Shown here: positions 5,223-7,208 of the stretch, piece by piece | Position numbering within the stretch: the first letter of the stretch is position 1 | Layout: each line of letters begins with the position of its first letter | Assembly: GCA_027334785.1 (NCBI GenBank) | Contig: DAHWQF010000164.1 | Coordinates: forward strand, 1-7,208 | DNA length: 7,208 nucleotides | From: Acidimicrobiaceae bacterium | GTDB lineage: Bacteria; Actinomycetota; Acidimicrobiia; Acidimicrobiales; Palsa-688 | Direction of reading: 5' to 3' | The notes under the pieces: model-generated | What the model was told of the DNA's origin: nothing | The model's input: only the letters and a program-made list of their open reading frames with translations | Database searches by the model: none | Program-made: the position numbers and the translations under genes

Positions 5223-5264
5223 CTCAGTAGCCCTTCCACTACACCATGCTCTAGAGCTACTGAG
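5223..5264. repeat. Perfect 9-bp inverted repeat after arsC, possible terminator
   Basis: CTCAGTAGC (5223-5231) and GCTACTGAG (5256-5264) are perfect inverted copies around 24 bases. Two further pairs (5233-5234 with 5253-5254) form beyond one mismatch. It starts 13 nt after the arsC stop, so a terminator is the simplest reading, although no T-run follows on either strand. The rest of the gap to 5443 shows no gene; AAGGA (5433-5437) at its end is the ribosome binding site of the next gene. Confidence 0.45.
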
Positions 5265-5443
5265 CGGCCAGGAGCGACGGCCGAGAGCCCTACAAGTCCT
5301 GGCCGGTGTGAGGTAGTAATTTCTTGGACGATGGCAGTCCTTGAGGCGCAGTGGCCCAGCTATGGAACTGTCGCGGGGACGCCGGCGTGAGCGTGAGGAC
5401 GGGGCGACGGCGGCGGGCAAATGGCGGCCGATAAGGACCGCTG

Positions 5444-7208
5444 GTGTTTCTCGCGCTCCCTGAGCAGGTACCGTTAGTCGCCAGGACGCTGGAGCTCGAG
5501 CGCCTTCACGAGTTGTTAGCGGCATCCCTGGGCGGTGCCGGCCAAGTGGTCGCGCTCGTGGGTGAGGCGGGGATCGGCAAGACCCGGCTCGTCGAGGAGC
5601 TCTGTACGCTGGCCGCAGCTCAGGGAGCCGCGGTGCGCACGGGCGAGGCCCGCGAAACAGAACAAACCCGGCCGTTCGGGGCTGCGGCCGACGCCTTGGG
5701 TGTATCGCTCGGGGCACCAGACCCGGTGCTGGCGGCCCTGGCTGGCGAGATTTACTCGCGTCCCGCCCCGTCTGGGCCGCTGCAGCGCGTACCGGTAGAG
5801 GATCACTACTTAGTCGAGCGTCTCGTCGCGGTGTTCGAGGTGCTAGCCAACAGCTCCCCCCTCATTTTGGCTATAGAGAACCTCCATTGGGCAGACAGCT
5901 CAACGCTTTTGTTGCTCGGGAGGCTGGCGCCGCTCTGCCGCCAGTACCCCGCCCTCGTGTTGCTCACGACCCGGCCGAGCGAACGGGCCGAGGTGGAGTC
6001 CGTGCTGGCCGGCGTGGCTTCTGCAGGTGGCGTGACGGTCGGGCTCGGACCGCTCGGCCCCGAGTCGGTGGCCACTTTGGCGCACCATCTCGTGGGAGCG
6101 CCGCCCGGCCCACGACTGCAAGAACAGCTGACCAGGGCTGGGGGCAACCCGCTGTTCGTCGTCGAACTGGTTTCCGCTGTGGCAGAAGAGGGAGCCGTGG
6201 AGGTCGGAGACGATGGCCAGGCCGAGGTAAGCGAGGGGTTGGTCCCGGTTGCACTCGACGTCGCGGTCTTGCACCGGCTCAGCGTCCTGCCTGTCGGTAC
6301 GGTCGAGCTGCTCAGGAAGGCCGCCCTCCTAGGGCGAGTCGTGAGCATGGGCGAGCTCGCTACCTGGACCGGCCAGGACGTGCTCGAACTGGCTTCCCAA
6401 CTGAGGCAAGCGGTGCGTTCGGGGCTTGTCGGCACCGAGGGCGATGAGCTGGTCTTCCGTCACGAGCTCATCCACGACGCCTTGTACCAGGACTGGCCTT
6501 CGCCCGTGCGCAAGGCCTTGCACCGCCAACTGGGCCACATACTGGCCGAGACGGGAGCGCCGAGCTACCGGGTTGCCTACCACCTGGCTGCCGCCGCTGG
6601 GGCTGAGGACGAAGAAGCGATGACTTGGTTGCACAGAGCCGGCCTGGAAGTATCCCCGCGCGCGCCCCTCACGGGTGTGCAACTCCTCGGGAAGGCCCTC
6701 GAACTGGCACCGAAGGGGAGCACAGCCCTAGATGCTCTCCGGGCGGACCTCGCGGTGGCCCTGGTTTGGGGGGGCCGGGTGGAGCAAGGCGAGGGCCTCG
6801 CCCGAGCGGTCGTGGCCGAGACTACGAGCCCGACGGTGCGAGGTTGGGCCGCCTGGTGGCTCGCCGTTTCGCTGCTCAACCGCTCCCGGGTGTTCGAGGC
6901 GAAGGAGATCTGCTCGCAGGCGCTGCAAGCCGGCGTTCTCCCCGCCGGCATCAGGGTGCTGGTGGAGTTGTCGGAAACTACGGCGGCGATGATGTCGGGC
7001 ATGCTGGCGGGAACCGCCCTAGGTGCGGTGTCCCTCATGGAGGCGCACCTGGCCGAAGCCGAGAGGTTGGGCGACCGGCGCGCACGCTGCTACTGCTTGA
7101 CCGGGGTAGCCATGGCCGAGGCCAACGCCGGCCATCTCGAGCGCGCCGCCGCGTACGGGGCGCAGGCGGTGCGGGAGGTCGAACTGCTCCCGACCGCCGA
7201 GATGGCGA
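5444..7208 (+). CDS. LAL-type/STAND ATPase regulator, N-terminal part (runs off window)
   Basis: At least 588 codons are open to the right edge. The product resembles the AAA_16 ATPase of large MalT-like (LAL) LuxR regulators and related signalling ATPases, which bind ATP, oligomerise on sensing an inducer and usually bind DNA through a C-terminal LuxR helix-turn-helix. That part is not visible here. The GTG start at 5444 has AAGGA 6 nt upstream (5433-5437). An in-frame stop at 5432-5434 rules out longer forms. Visible features are LVARTLELERLHELL (11-25), equivalent to the usual LVGR-ELxxL opening; Walker A GEAGIGKT (40-47); a Walker B-like ILAIENLHWAD (141-151) with Glu-Asn where Asp-Asp or Glu-Asp is usual; TTRP (175-178); GGNPLFVVEL (233-242); and FRHELIHDALY (338-348). 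From about 375 the sequence is Ala/Leu-rich and helical, suggesting TPR-like repeats. Its target is unknown; proximity to arsC alone does not show a role in arsenic control. Confidence 0.85.
   Translation, partial: MFLALPEQVPLVARTLELERLHELLAASLGGAGQVVALVGEAGIGKTRLVEELCTLAAAQGAAVRTGEARETEQTRPFGAAADALGVSLGAPDPVLAALAGEIYSRPAPSGPLQRVPVEDHYLVERLVAVFEVLANSSPLILAIENLHWADSSTLLLLGRLAPLCRQYPALVLLTTRPSERAEVESVLAGVASAGGVTVGLGPLGPESVATLAHHLVGAPPGPRLQEQLTRAGGNPLFVVELVSAVAEEGAVEVGDDGQAEVSEGLVPVALDVAVLHRLSVLPVGTVELLRKAALLGRVVSMGELATWTGQDVLELASQLRQAVRSGLVGTEGDELVFRHELIHDALYQDWPSPVRKALHRQLGHILAETGAPSYRVAYHLAAAAGAEDEEAMTWLHRAGLEVSPRAPLTGVQLLGKALELAPKGSTALDALRADLAVALVWGGRVEQGEGLARAVVAETTSPTVRGWAAWWLAVSLLNRSRVFEAKEICSQALQAGVLPAGIRVLVELSETTAAMMSGMLAGTALGAVSLMEAHLAEAERLGDRRARCYCLTGVAMAEANAGHLERAAAYGAQAVREVELLPTAEMA

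Noticed and set aside
5210..5300. tRNA gene on the minus strand
   Set aside because: Only a D-arm-like segment is seen. No acceptor stem, anticodon arm or T-arm can be paired at the right distances.
5331..5390. 19-residue reading frame before the LAL-type regulator
   Set aside because: It has no Shine-Dalgarno and no family resemblance, and such a short frame is expected by chance.
5806..6435. Minus-strand open frames opposite the LAL-type ATPase
   Set aside because: They are Ser/Thr/Pro-rich without motifs, while the plus strand carries an uninterrupted ATPase with Walker A.
1..7208. CRISPR array, insertion sequence, phage or toxin-antitoxin genes
   Set aside because: I saw no regularly spaced repeats, transposase or integrase motifs, terminal inverted repeats with target duplications, or toxin-antitoxin pair on either strand.

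Overview
This 7.2-kb window is GC-rich throughout. It carries six genes plus a partial regulator. The citrate synthase sequence, the GTG start, the frequent GC-ending codons and the arsenic gene set all suggest a high-GC actinobacterium. That placement is inference from family resemblance, since the window has no rRNA or other taxonomic marker.

Layout from left to right: (1) the 3' two-thirds of a citrate synthase gene (+, 1-792), cut by the window edge. (2) A 325-bp gap with only weak secondary structure. (3) A short carboxymuconolactone-decarboxylase/AhpD-fold protein (+, 1118-1507) that lacks the family's redox CxxC pair. (4) A ten-helix TDT-family (TehA/SLAC1/Mae1-like) membrane transporter (+, 1647-2885), preceded by a striking A-rich purine leader. 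(5) A 264-bp convergent gap with a terminator-like hairpin. (6) An arsenic resistance locus. An acr3-type arsenite exporter and its arsR repressor lie on the minus strand with an ATGA overlap, and arsC (arsenate reductase) is divergent on the plus strand. (7) A gap with a 9-bp perfect inverted repeat. (8) A large AAA/STAND ATPase regulator resembling the N-terminal part of LAL-type (MalT-like LuxR) regulators, with a GTG start at 5444 and running off the right edge.

The ars genes form a complete minimal detoxification set. ArsC reduces arsenate to arsenite, Acr3 exports arsenite, and ArsR releases the shared divergent promoter region when arsenite binds its Cys pair. The 201-bp arsR-arsC spacer holds a near-perfect dyad over the arsR -35 region and a repeated 10-mer, both plausible operators. 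arsR itself looks leaderless: a TANNNT -10 sits 6 nt before its ATG and there is no ribosome binding site.

Most of the window is recognisable, and I see no clear undescribed defence or mobile system. The least explained parts are the CMD-like/TDT gene pair, the CMD protein's lost redox motif, and the short repeats scattered in the non-coding gaps around the ars genes.
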